Positions 1 to 7,912 of a DNA stretch of 64,000 nucleotides are shown here, piece after piece; positions within the stretch are counted from its first letter, which is position 1, and each line of letters opens with the position of its first letter. Under the pieces are notes generated by a model. It ran no database searches and was not told where the DNA came from. It was given only the letters and a program-made list of their open reading frames with translations. The translations under genes and the position numbers were made by a program. Origin of the DNA: Halapricum salinum (GTDB lineage: Archaea; Halobacteriota; Halobacteria; Halobacteriales; Haloarculaceae); NCBI RefSeq assembly GCF_004799665.1, contig NZ_CP031310.1, positions 2,472,887 to 2,536,886 on the forward strand, written 5' to 3'.

Positions 1-281
1 GGACTCGCGACGCCGTCGAAGAGGGCTGGATCGAACCCGCGCGGCAGGTCGGCCAGACCGGCAAGACCGTCCGGCCGGATCTGTACATCGCGGCCGGGAT
101 CTCGGGTGCGATCCAGCACCTGGAGGGCATGGACGACAGCGAGACGGTGATCGCGATCAACACCGACCCCAACGCCCCGATCTTCGACAACGCCGACTAC
201 GGGATCGTCGCCGATCTCCACGAGGTGATCCCCGAACTGATCGCGTACTTCAGTGAGGACAGACAGGAGGTGCCAGCATGA
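1..281 (+). CDS. fixB: Electron transfer flavoprotein alpha subunit (FixB), C-terminal part
   Basis: Only the last 92 residues are in the window, entering at the left edge and read in the frame starting at base 3. They contain the FAD-binding end of the ETF alpha family: a [20 protein letters not shown] stretch followed by GAIQHLEGM and [11 protein letters not shown], which bind FAD in this family. The protein accepts electrons from the beta subunit and passes them to the FixC quinone oxidoreductase. The stop codon overlaps the start of fixC by 4 bases (ATGA), so translation is probably coupled. The N-terminal part and the beta subunit should lie to the left. Confidence 0.93.
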   Translation, partial: TRDAVEEGWIEPARQVGQTGKTVRPDLYIAAGISGAIQHLEGMDDSETVIAINTDPNAPIFDNADYGIVADLHEVIPELIAYFSEDRQEVPA

Positions 282-1633
282 GCGAGAGCGAGATGCAGCG
301 GACGGGCACCGAGGCGCCGAACTACGACGACCGCTACGACGCCATCGTCGTCGGCGCGGGCCTGGCCGGCTCGTCGGCCGCGCTGACGCTCGCCCGGCAG
401 GGCTACGATCCGCTCGTCATCGAGCGCGGCCCCTCGCCCGGGACCAAGAACGTCTTCGGTGGCGTCCTCTACACCCCGCGGATCCGCGAACTGACCGACT
501 TCGAGGACGCGCCGAAGGAACGCTACGTCGCAAAGAAGACCTACAGCATGCTCAGCGAGGAGGGCGACGAGACCTCGATGTCCATCGCCCCGTCCTCCTG
601 GCGCGAGGAACCGCACAACGACTCGTGGATGGTCCTGCGGCGGGACTTCGACGAGTGGTTCGCCGAGCAGGCCGTCGAGGAGGGTGCCACTCTCGTCACG
701 GAGACGACGGTGACGGACCTCATCGAAGAAAATGAGGAGGTCGTCGGCGTCCGGACCGACCGCCCGGACGGTGAGATCCGCGCGCCGATCGTCGTGCTCG
801 CGGAGGGCGCGAACTCCCTCGTGAGTGAAGGCGCGGGTCTCAAACAGCAGGACAGCCGCGACAACGTCGCCGTCTCGGTCAAGGAGGTCCGCAAGTACGA
901 CCGCGATACGATCGAAGATCGCTTCCACCTCGACGGGCAGGCCGGACTCGCCGCGCACTACTTCGGCGACGGCGCGGTGGGCGACGCAGTCGGCGGCGGC
1001 TTCCTCTACACGAACAAGCGCACCGTCTCGATCGGCGTCGTCTACTCTATCGAGGACGCCGCCCACTCCGACAAGACGCCGGACGAAGTTCTGGAGGAGT
1101 TCAAACAGCACCCCGCGGTCGCGCCGCTCGTTCGGGGCGGCCGGATGCTCGAATACTCCGCTCACGCCATCCCGGAGGGCGGGCCGGACTCGATGCCTGA
1201 ACTCGTCCACGACGGCGCGGTCATCGTCGGCGACGCCGCCGGGCTCGTCCTCAACAGCGGGATCCACCTCGAAGGGACGAACATGGCCGTCGAGAGCGGC
1301 TATCACGCCGGGCAGGCTATCTCCGACGCGCTCGAGAACGGCCGGACCGACGCGGCCGCGCTGGCGAGCTACGAGACCGAACTTCGGAATTCCTACGTCG
1401 TCCAGAACCTCGATCACTACGGCTGGTTCATGGACACCGCGGCCGCCGAGCAGGAATTCCTGTTCGACGACCTCCCCCGCGCGCTCGGGCAGGCGGGCGA
1501 GGAGTACTTCAAGATGGACGACACCCCCAAGGAGGAGCACGTCTCCGAGGCGAAACAGCGAATCCTGACCGCGACCGGCGGCTGGTTCGGCGCGGCCAAG
1601 AAGGCCTGGAAGTTCCGCAAGATGCTGTCATAA
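278..1633 (+). CDS. fixC: FAD-dependent ETF-quinone oxidoreductase FixC
   Basis: 451 residues. An N-terminal Rossmann FAD site is visible at about residues 23-50 ([13 protein letters not shown], then VIERG), and a second FAD contact near residue 310 ([10 protein letters not shown] followed by the [10 protein letters not shown] stretch). This is the layout of geranylgeranyl-reductase-like FixC enzymes. In the family, FixC with the FixX ferredoxin passes electrons from ETF to quinone. The start is set by an AGGAGG ribosome-binding site about 9 bases upstream and the 4-base overlap with fixB. The fixX start follows 2 bases after the stop. Confidence 0.93.
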   Translation: MSESEMQRTGTEAPNYDDRYDAIVVGAGLAGSSAALTLARQGYDPLVIERGPSPGTKNVFGGVLYTPRIRELTDFEDAPKERYVAKKTYSMLSEEGDETSMSIAPSSWREEPHNDSWMVLRRDFDEWFAEQAVEEGATLVTETTVTDLIEENEEVVGVRTDRPDGEIRAPIVVLAEGANSLVSEGAGLKQQDSRDNVAVSVKEVRKYDRDTIEDRFHLDGQAGLAAHYFGDGAVGDAVGGGFLYTNKRTVSIGVVYSIEDAAHSDKTPDEVLEEFKQHPAVAPLVRGGRMLEYSAHAIPEGGPDSMPELVHDGAVIVGDAAGLVLNSGIHLEGTNMAVESGYHAGQAISDALENGRTDAAALASYETELRNSYVVQNLDHYGWFMDTAAAEQEFLFDDLPRALGQAGEEYFKMDDTPKEEHVSEAKQRILTATGGWFGAAKKAWKFRKMLS

Positions 1634-1635
1634 CC

Positions 1636-1968
1636 ATGAGCAAAGCACAAACCACTCCCAAAGTTCCGGACACGCCCGACGTCGAGAACGCATCGATCGA
1701 AGACCGCCTGTACACGGTCAAGTACAAGGACAGCGGCGAGAGCCACCTCGGGATCACCATTCCGGGGATCTGCGACGAGAAGTGTACGACCTACGAGTGT
1801 ACGAACGTCTGCCCCGCCGACGTCTGGCGGGCCGAGGAGGGCGGCGTCCCGACCATCGCCTACGAGAACTGCCTCGAATGTGGGAGCTGTCGGTTCGCCT
1901 GCCCGCACGGCAACGTCGAGTGGGAGTATCCCGAGACTGGAAATGGGGTCTCCTACAAGTACGGGTAG
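1636..1968 (+). CDS. fixX: Ferredoxin-like protein FixX
   Basis: 110 residues, last gene of the fix operon. It has a CxxxC...CxxxC group (CDEKCTTYECTNVCPADVW) and a second cluster CLECGSCRFACPHG, matching the FixX ferredoxin family. It probably supplies the iron-sulfur step between FixC flavin and the quinone pool at the cytoplasmic face of the membrane. The C-terminal YPETGNGVSYKYG tail is typical of FixX. The gene is convergent with dabA; the spacer between them carries three small hairpins. Confidence 0.93.
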   Translation: MSKAQTTPKVPDTPDVENASIEDRLYTVKYKDSGESHLGITIPGICDEKCTTYECTNVCPADVWRAEEGGVPTIAYENCLECGSCRFACPHGNVEWEYPETGNGVSYKYG

Positions 1969-1969
1969 C

Positions 1970-2062
1970 GCGAGATTCGGAGCGACCGCAGGGAGTGAGA
2001 ATCTCGCTACGGCGAGCGGTGAAACCGCGAGCAGCGAGACCCTGACCGTAGCGAAGGGTCTC
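1970..2062. repeat. Three adjacent short hairpins in the fixX/dabA convergent spacer
   Basis: Inverted repeats seen directly: GCGAGATTC (1970-1978) with GAATCTCGC (1999-2007); GCGGT-GAA-ACCGC (2016-2028); GAGACCCT (2036-2043) with AGGGTCTC (2055-2062). Between two convergent genes they may stop transcription from either side. A very similar CGGT-GAA-ACCG hairpin occurs inside trpG at 16680-16692, which suggests a small repeat family rather than a purpose-built terminator. Confidence 0.6.
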
Positions 2063-2089
2063 GACAAAGCGAGCAGCGAGGGTATCCTT

Positions 2090-4513
2090 TTAGTCGTCGG
2101 CGGTGGTCGGCGCAGCGACTTCCGGGCTCGCTTTCGGTTCTTCGGAGACAGGCGTCCACTCGCGCTGGCCTTCGTAGTGGAACGCGCGGTGGCCCTTCTG
2201 GGGATCGACCACTGTCAGCGCGAGCCAGCCGTTATCGAGTAGCGACGCCACCTCCTCGTGATCGGCCAGGATCTCGGTGACGCGCTCGACCGGCGCGTGG
2301 ATCACCGTCGAGAGACGCAGCGGCTGGTGGTAGGGCTCGTCGTCGGCGCTCATCAGCGACTGCAGCGGGAGGCCGGTCATCAGGTCCCCGCCGTTGCCCT
2401 GGTAGACGCCGACGTTGCCGACCGGATTCTGCGTGACCTTCGAGCCGCTGCCGAAGACGGCGTTGTCGACGGTCGCGAAGTAGTACTGGCTGTTGATCCA
2501 CTGGGTGACGACCATCGGACCAGTGATGATAGCTTCCAGCGCCTCCCCGTCCGAATCGGTCGACCAGTCGTACGAGTGCAGGAACGAGCGCCCGTCGAGA
2601 TCCAGCCCGCCGGTCAGTTCGCGCGGCCCGATCACGAAGCCGGCGTTGCCGGCCAGCCCCCACTCCGGGCGGGTCTCGGCCCAGTCGGCGGCGCGGCGGT
2701 GGGTCTCGCGGACTCCGGAGTCGGCCTCGGCGTCCATGTCGTCGGCGCGCTCGGCGGCAGCCCCGGCGCGTGCGACTTCCAGATCCGCACGGAGCTGTTC
2801 GACGTCTGCGTCGTGGGATTCGGGGACGTCGCTGTCGTAGAGGTCGACCTCGTCGGTCGTCGTGTTGTGCTCGGCCGCGAGGAAGACGGTGTCCTCGGGC
2901 ACGTCGATCCCGCGCTCGCGGAGCTCGCGCTTGACCGCGTCGTCGTTGCAGATGGCCGCGAGCACGCGGGCGTTCGGGCCGCCGGGGTTGCCGGCGCAGG
3001 CTCCACAATCGAGGCTCGAGTCGAACGGATTGTTCGTCGTCTCGCTGGCGTGGCCGGTGAACACGACGAGGCGCGCGAACTCCTCCCACCCCATCAGTTC
3101 GAAGGCGGTCGCGGCGTACTCGACCTTTTCGTCGAGTGTGAGTCCGGCACGGAGGTCGTGGACGGCGTCGGGATTGTAGTCGATGCGGGGCTGGCAGACC
3201 TCCTGGTCGTCGGGGACGCGCTCGTCGGTGGCGTCGAAGACGTCGTGGACGCGGTCCGGGACGAGCGTGCGCGCGGTCAGTGCAGCCCCGTAGCCCGCAC
3301 CCGCGCTCTCGACGAAGCTGAACGCGGTCGCGCCGTTGGCCTTGAGGCGCTTGACCGCCGACTTCGTGGCGTCGAGCGCCCCGTGCCAGCGGTCGTAGTC
3401 GGCCTTGGCGTCCTCGTTTGTCGGATGATCGCTGATACGGTGCTGGGCGTCGAGAATGGGCGGGCAGGCGTCGACGGAGACGTCAGTGTCGTGGCCCTCG
3501 TGGCGCATCGGGATCCCGAAGAAGCCGGCGTAGCCGTGGGTCTCGTAGTTGCCGGCCGCTTCGAGATGGCGGCGGATGATCTCCGAGCGCGTGTCGATAC
3601 AGAAGACTAACTGAGCGTCCGGATGCTGATCGTCTTCCGCGTCTGCGAGCGACTCGCTCGCGTCGGTGAGCGAGTCGACCAGCTCCGTGCAATAGGACTG
3701 CTCCCAGGCCGTCAGCCAGACCTCGGCAAGTGGCAGGTCCTCGTCGTTCGTGCCGTGGTCGCTCGCGTCGTCGTCTTCGGGCGGTGCCAGCGGCGCGTCG
3801 AAGGCGTCGGCGAGGCTCAGTCGAACGGCGAGGTAGCCGGTGAGCGTGATCGGATAGTTCGACTGCCAGTCGCTCTCGTCGGCCGCGCGCTGTTTGAGAT
3901 AGCCCGTCCAGCCAGGCAGTGCCGCGAGCTGGAACTCGAAGATGTCGCGCCACTGGCCGACCGGATACTCCGCGAGACGCTCTCTGATCGCGCCGACTGG
4001 ATCCTCGGGCAGGTCGGCGATCGCTTCGGCGTCGGGAATGTCGCCGTCGTGGGGCGCGACGGTCGTGAACGCCCCGTAGAAGCCCTGCTCGCGGTTGGGC
4101 ATCGACCACTCGGCCGTCCCCTGGTCGAGGAAGGCTGCCAGCCACTTCGTCAGGACTGCGTCGACGTGGTCCGTGGCCGTCGTCGAGCTCTCGACCGTGT
4201 CGGACTCGCGCTGGGCGTCGGCCATCTTCTCCAGGGCTGCCTCGGGATCTGAGTCGTAGCCGTGCTCGGATAGTTCCGAGCGCAGGATCTCGGGATCGAT
4301 CTGGCCGGACTCGAACGCCCGACGGAACACCTCGGGGCTCGGGTAGCCCTCGCCGCCCAGGAGGCGTTCGGCGTCGGCGACGGCCTCGTGGAAGGGGCGG
4401 TCCTCGAACCCGGCGAGGGGGTTGGCCGTCACGAACGAGTGGAGTGGCCAGACCGACCCGACCGCGTCTGCTGCCTCGTCGATACTCGATTCGATCGCGT
4501 GTTCAGTACTCAT
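2090..4513 (-). CDS. dabA: DabA, inorganic carbon accumulation subunit (UPF0753/DUF2309)
   Basis: 807 residues. DabA proteins resemble beta-carbonic anhydrase and work with the membrane subunit DabB to take up CO2/bicarbonate using the cation gradient. The zinc-site pattern of the family is present: FCIDTRSE around residues 304-311 (Cys, Asp) and, further on, GHASETTNNPFDSSLDCGAC (His and Cys). The N-terminal HSFVTANPLAGFEDRPF block is also characteristic. The start codon overlaps the end of dabB by 11 bases, so the two are one transcript. The gene is the downstream member of a two-gene minus-strand operon. Confidence 0.92.
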   Translation of the reverse strand: MSTEHAIESSIDEAADAVGSVWPLHSFVTANPLAGFEDRPFHEAVADAERLLGGEGYPSPEVFRRAFESGQIDPEILRSELSEHGYDSDPEAALEKMADAQRESDTVESSTTATDHVDAVLTKWLAAFLDQGTAEWSMPNREQGFYGAFTTVAPHDGDIPDAEAIADLPEDPVGAIRERLAEYPVGQWRDIFEFQLAALPGWTGYLKQRAADESDWQSNYPITLTGYLAVRLSLADAFDAPLAPPEDDDASDHGTNDEDLPLAEVWLTAWEQSYCTELVDSLTDASESLADAEDDQHPDAQLVFCIDTRSEIIRRHLEAAGNYETHGYAGFFGIPMRHEGHDTDVSVDACPPILDAQHRISDHPTNEDAKADYDRWHGALDATKSAVKRLKANGATAFSFVESAGAGYGAALTARTLVPDRVHDVFDATDERVPDDQEVCQPRIDYNPDAVHDLRAGLTLDEKVEYAATAFELMGWEEFARLVVFTGHASETTNNPFDSSLDCGACAGNPGGPNARVLAAICNDDAVKRELRERGIDVPEDTVFLAAEHNTTTDEVDLYDSDVPESHDADVEQLRADLEVARAGAAAERADDMDAEADSGVRETHRRAADWAETRPEWGLAGNAGFVIGPRELTGGLDLDGRSFLHSYDWSTDSDGEALEAIITGPMVVTQWINSQYYFATVDNAVFGSGSKVTQNPVGNVGVYQGNGGDLMTGLPLQSLMSADDEPYHQPLRLSTVIHAPVERVTEILADHEEVASLLDNGWLALTVVDPQKGHRAFHYEGQREWTPVSEEPKASPEVAAPTTADD

Positions 4514-5987
4514 TGTAATCCTCCGTACTCGTCAGCAGGGTCTGCGACGGCGGCTGGCTCGCGTTCAAAAGCGCCACGTAGAGGCGCTGACTGTGCTTGT
4601 AGACGCCGGTTTCGATGGCGAGATAGACCGCGAGGAACGCGGCGGCGAGCAGGCCGTGGAACGGGGTCAGTTCGGCCTGGTAGCCGACCGCGGGCAGGCC
4701 GGCCAGCAGCCCCTCGATCACGTGATAGAACCCGGCGTAGATCGCGATCGCCGGGAGTGCAACCAGCGGGACGCCGCCGTAGCGAATCGTGGCGGGCGCT
4801 GAGGTGTGCGTGACGATCTCGCGCGTCGCGTGCAGCACGGTCAGCACGACGACGAACGTCAGCAGGAGCCCGCTCCCGAGTTTCGTCCCCTTGCCGGTGA
4901 GGAACGCGAACAGCGCTCCACCTACGAGCCCGGTGGCGGTGATCACTGCGAGACCACCGACGCCAGTCGAGCCGGCTGCCTTCGACTTCGTCGGTGACGT
5001 GTGCTCGACCTGCTCGCCCGAGGCGAGGAACTGGTAGGCCTTGTAGAAGCCGTGCAGGATGAGGTGAGTGACCGCGGCCGCGAAAAAGCCCAGGCCGGCC
5101 TGCATGAGCATGAACCCCATCTGGCCGACCGTCGAGCAGCCCAGTTTGCCCTTGACGTCCGTCTGGACGAGCTTCAGGAGCTTGCCGCCCAGGGCGCTTG
5201 CTGCCCCGGCCAGGACGATCACCAGCATGACGGTGGCGTCGACGGTGACGACTGGCGCGAACCGGACCAGCAGGATGCCGCCGGCGTTGACGAACCCGGC
5301 GTGCATCAGCGCCGAGGCCGGCGTGGGCGCAGTCATCGAGGAGAGCAACCACGTGTGAAACGGGAGGAGGGCCGACTGGACCATCGCCGCGAGAACGAGC
5401 GCGCTCGCGGCGACCAGCACGATCAACGAGGAGTCTCCGAGGGCAGCAGCGATTCCCGAGACCGTCGTCGCGCCGGTGTGGACCCACAACGCCGCGAGCG
5501 CGACCGCGAGGAGCGCGCTACTGGCAAGGAAGTATCTGCGTGCGAGCGCGGCTGCGGCCTGGGCTTGCGGCCAGCCCTCGACCGTTCCGATCAGGCTGGC
5601 CATCACCAGCCCCATCGCGAGCCAGGCGGCCCCGAACAGCAGGAGGTTGTCGGCCGCGACCAGAGCCATCACGATCAGTGTGAACGCGAACACGCGGCCG
5701 AAGAATCGATCGATGACCTCGCTGCCGGCCATATAGCGACGCGAGTAGCTGTGGACGATCCCGCTGAAGAACGTGACTGTCGTCCACATCACGACTGTCA
5801 GCCCGTCGACGGCCAGCAGGCCCGGCAGTTCCCAGGTCTGGTCGGTCCACAGCCGCAGGCCCAGCACGCCGACGCTCACGATCCACAGCGCCCATACGAG
5901 CCGAGTCAGCGCTTCCGGCGCGCGTGACCCTTCACTCGATTGGGCTGGAAGCTGTCCCACCGTCGTCGTCTGTTCGTTTCCAGTCAT
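4503..5987 (-). CDS. dabB: DabB, proton-conducting membrane subunit of the DAB carbon transporter
   Basis: 494 residues, strongly hydrophobic, with the antiporter-like NuoL/MrpA fold: the stretch ALLPFHTWLLSSMTAPTPAS and the LMHAGFVNAGG block are the hallmark of the proton-translocating transmembrane core. It is shorter than NuoL and is followed directly by dabA, which identifies it as DabB rather than a complex I subunit. No other nuo or mrp genes are nearby. The upstream region (5988-6233) holds an AT-rich promoter-like stretch with an inverted repeat. Confidence 0.9.
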   Translation of the reverse strand: MTGNEQTTTVGQLPAQSSEGSRAPEALTRLVWALWIVSVGVLGLRLWTDQTWELPGLLAVDGLTVVMWTTVTFFSGIVHSYSRRYMAGSEVIDRFFGRVFAFTLIVMALVAADNLLLFGAAWLAMGLVMASLIGTVEGWPQAQAAAALARRYFLASSALLAVALAALWVHTGATTVSGIAAALGDSSLIVLVAASALVLAAMVQSALLPFHTWLLSSMTAPTPASALMHAGFVNAGGILLVRFAPVVTVDATVMLVIVLAGAASALGGKLLKLVQTDVKGKLGCSTVGQMGFMLMQAGLGFFAAAVTHLILHGFYKAYQFLASGEQVEHTSPTKSKAAGSTGVGGLAVITATGLVGGALFAFLTGKGTKLGSGLLLTFVVVLTVLHATREIVTHTSAPATIRYGGVPLVALPAIAIYAGFYHVIEGLLAGLPAVGYQAELTPFHGLLAAAFLAVYLAIETGVYKHSQRLYVALLNASQPPSQTLLTSTEDYNEY

Positions 5988-6064
5988 CGTTTTGCTCCGA
6001 CCGACCGTGTCGTTCGTTCAGGCCGCCACGAGCACGGTCATCGGTCGTCTTCACCCACCTCTAC

Positions 6065-6107
6065 GAACAGACTGGTTATTAAATCTATCTATGTTACCAA
6101 ACTGTTC
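6065..6107 (-). promoter_or_regulatory. Probable dabBA promoter with flanking inverted repeat
   Basis: Within the 246-base space between dabB and the Lrp gene, a TATA-like TTATTAAAT (about 6077-6085) sits between two arms: GAACAGACTGG at 6065-6075 and CCAAACTGTTC at 6097-6107. The arms match as an inverted repeat at 9 of 11 positions. For minus-strand transcription this puts the leader of dabB at roughly 60-70 bases. A regulator binding both arms would sit across the TATA box. Function is inferred. Confidence 0.5.
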
Positions 6108-6233
6108 ATCAAAAGGCGAATTATAGAACATTATGGTTATACCCTATCTTGCTCTGACGCGGATGGATGTCTCTCTGGGTCTGCACCCGGCTCAAAGTGT
6201 CGAGAAGCGGGTTTCTGGGAGGGTTGTCGAGTT

Positions 6234-6704
6234 CTAGCCGTCGTCGGTGACGAATCCGCCGAACGGTGTCGTCTCGTGGCTCCGGACGAGGACCTCGTCG
6301 GCGACGGTCAGGTCCATGTCGAGTAGCTTCTGAGCGACAGGAGTGATGTCGCTGTCCGTCTCACCGACCGCGGTCACGAGCAGGTTCTGTTCGCCCGTGA
6401 CCAGTTCCTGGACCGAGACGACGCCGTCGATTTCCAGAATGTCGGGGACGATCTCCCCGCGTTCGGGAATCGAGGCGGTGCAGAACAGTAACATGCGGAG
6501 CGGGTAGCCCGATCGCTGGTAATCGACTTCGGCACTGTACCCCTTGATCATGCCCTCGGACTCCAGGCGCTGGATCCGCTTGCGGACGGTGCTGTCGGAG
6601 GTCCCGGTTCGCTCGGCGATGTCTCCCGAGGACATGTTCCGGGCGTCCTCCTGCAAGGCGTACAGGATGGCTTTGTCTACGTCGTCGATGTCTTGCTCGC
6701 CCAT
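6234..6704 (-). CDS. Lrp/AsnC family transcription regulator
   Basis: 156 residues from the ATG at 6704; a longer reading from 6764 adds a basic, non-conserved stretch. It has an AsnC-type helix-turn-helix at about residues 5-60 (DIDDVDKAILYALQEDARN, then GTSDSTVRKRIQRLESEGMI) and a C-terminal RAM-like effector domain (LVTGEQNLLVTAVGETDSDI). Such proteins in haloarchaea respond to amino acids or act as global regulators. It is encoded next to dabBA and transcribed in the same direction, ending 246 bases upstream of dabB, so control of dabBA is possible but unproven. Confidence 0.85.
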   Translation of the reverse strand: MGEQDIDDVDKAILYALQEDARNMSSGDIAERTGTSDSTVRKRIQRLESEGMIKGYSAEVDYQRSGYPLRMLLFCTASIPERGEIVPDILEIDGVVSVQELVTGEQNLLVTAVGETDSDITPVAQKLLDMDLTVADEVLVRSHETTPFGGFVTDDG

Positions 6705-6788
6705 GCCTGCACGTGCGCGGCACGGCCACTTTATGGTTGCACGTCGCTGCAGATCCACTTCCACCCGGCCAGGTCTGACTCCATGGCA

Positions 6789-7262
6789 CTACAGTCGTTT
6801 CTCGAATTCGATCAGTTCGTAGTCCTCGAACGACCGACGGGACTGCTCTTCGAAGCCGTGTGCAGGATAGAATTTCGTCGCCGCTTGCTGTCTGATGGCC
6901 GTCTCGGCGACGAGACGTGTGACGCCGCGCTCGCGCGCGACTTCTTCCAGCCGCGCCACCAGCCGCGATCCCAATCCCTCCTGCTGGTGGTCGGGATCGA
7001 CGCGCATCCGGAGGAGTTCTCCCTGGTCGCCTTCGACCGTCAATCCCCCCATCGCAACGACTTCGCCCTCGGCCACGGCGACGAGAAATTCCCCACCTGA
7101 GTCGAGGTACGTCTCCTCGACTCGATGGAGGTCCCCGATGTCTGGGATGTCTGCTGGATCTGTTCCCTCCCCTCGCATCGCCCGTTCGTTGAGCGCCAGC
7201 ATCGCCTCGGTGTCTCCCGGTTCGAACTGACGGATCGTCGGTCGCGTTCGATCGCGGGTCAC
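6789..7262 (-). CDS. GNAT family N-acetyltransferase
   Basis: 157 residues with the GNAT acetyl-CoA motif: MRVDPDHQQEGLGSRLVARL (Q/R-x-x-G-x-G/A motif A) at about residues 90-110, then a C-terminal TKFYPAHGFEEQSRRSFEDY segment that matches the conserved Y-x-x-x-G-F region. The substrate cannot be told from sequence. The start overlaps the stop of the isochorismatase-type gene by 4 bases, so both form one operon read leftwards. Confidence 0.85.
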   Translation of the reverse strand: MTRDRTRPTIRQFEPGDTEAMLALNERAMRGEGTDPADIPDIGDLHRVEETYLDSGGEFLVAVAEGEVVAMGGLTVEGDQGELLRMRVDPDHQQEGLGSRLVARLEEVARERGVTRLVAETAIRQQAATKFYPAHGFEEQSRRSFEDYELIEFEKRL

Positions 7263-7831
7263 GCGAACTCGATCTCGCTCGTCGGTTCGACCTCACCGAA
7301 CAGGAACGCAGCGTGTTCCAGGGCGTACTCACGGTGGCTCTCCTCGATACAGCCGACGGCGTCTTCGACCAGGACGGGCCGATAGTCACGGACGCCGGCG
7401 CTGGAGGCCGTCTCGAGGACACAGACGTTCGCGAGCGTCCCGCAGATCACGAGGTCGTCGATCCCGCGGGCGTTCAGCCACCCCTCCAGCTCGGTCTGGT
7501 AGAAGGCGTCGTAGGTGTGTTTCTCCACCACGAGGTCGGCCATCTCGGATTCCAGTGGGTCGGCCAGTTCGGCTTCCCAGGAGCCTTCGATGACGTGTTC
7601 GCCCCAGCGGTCGAACTCGTCGTAATAGTGAGCGTCTTCGAACTGTTCCGGTGGGTGGACGTCCCGGGTGAACACGACGGCTGCGCCCGCGTCGGTTGCC
7701 TGTTCGACCAGATCGAGACAGGGATCGAGGGCGTCCTCGCTGCCCGGCGCATAGAGGCTACCGTCGGGGTGACAGAAGCCGTTCTGCATGTCGACCACGA
7801 CGACTGCGGTCGCGTCGGCGTCGAAGTTCAT
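7259..7831 (-). CDS. Isochorismatase/nicotinamidase-type cysteine hydrolase
   Basis: 190 residues. The catalytic triad of the family can be seen: Asp in VVVVDMQNGFCHPDGSL (residues about 10-26), Lys in VVEKHTYDAFYQTELEGWL, and Cys in VICGTLANVCVLETASSAG. A cis-peptide VCVLETA region follows. Nicotinamidase is the commonest haloarchaeal member of the family, but pyrazinamide or isochorismate-type substrates cannot be excluded. The gene precedes the GNAT gene with a 4-base overlap and is divergent from the surface-protein gene at 7913. Confidence 0.82.
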   Translation of the reverse strand: MNFDADATAVVVVDMQNGFCHPDGSLYAPGSEDALDPCLDLVEQATDAGAAVVFTRDVHPPEQFEDAHYYDEFDRWGEHVIEGSWEAELADPLESEMADLVVEKHTYDAFYQTELEGWLNARGIDDLVICGTLANVCVLETASSAGVRDYRPVLVEDAVGCIEESHREYALEHAAFLFGEVEPTSEIEFA

Positions 7832-7912
7832 ATTCTGGTTTTGGGCTGGCGGCCCGAAGATACTTGTGCCGTATCTGGAGCGTTTTTATATCCCCAGTCC
7901 GTCAGCCAAGGT

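Noticed and set aside
2258-3610. 450-residue open frame antisense to dabA
   Set aside because: Arg/Val/Asp-rich shadow of a GC-rich gene; no motif, while dabA has family motifs throughout.
7313-7912. 200-residue N-terminal extension of the first HVO_1808-type protein
   Set aside because: It is antisense to the isochorismatase-type gene, and a clear signal peptide begins at 7913.
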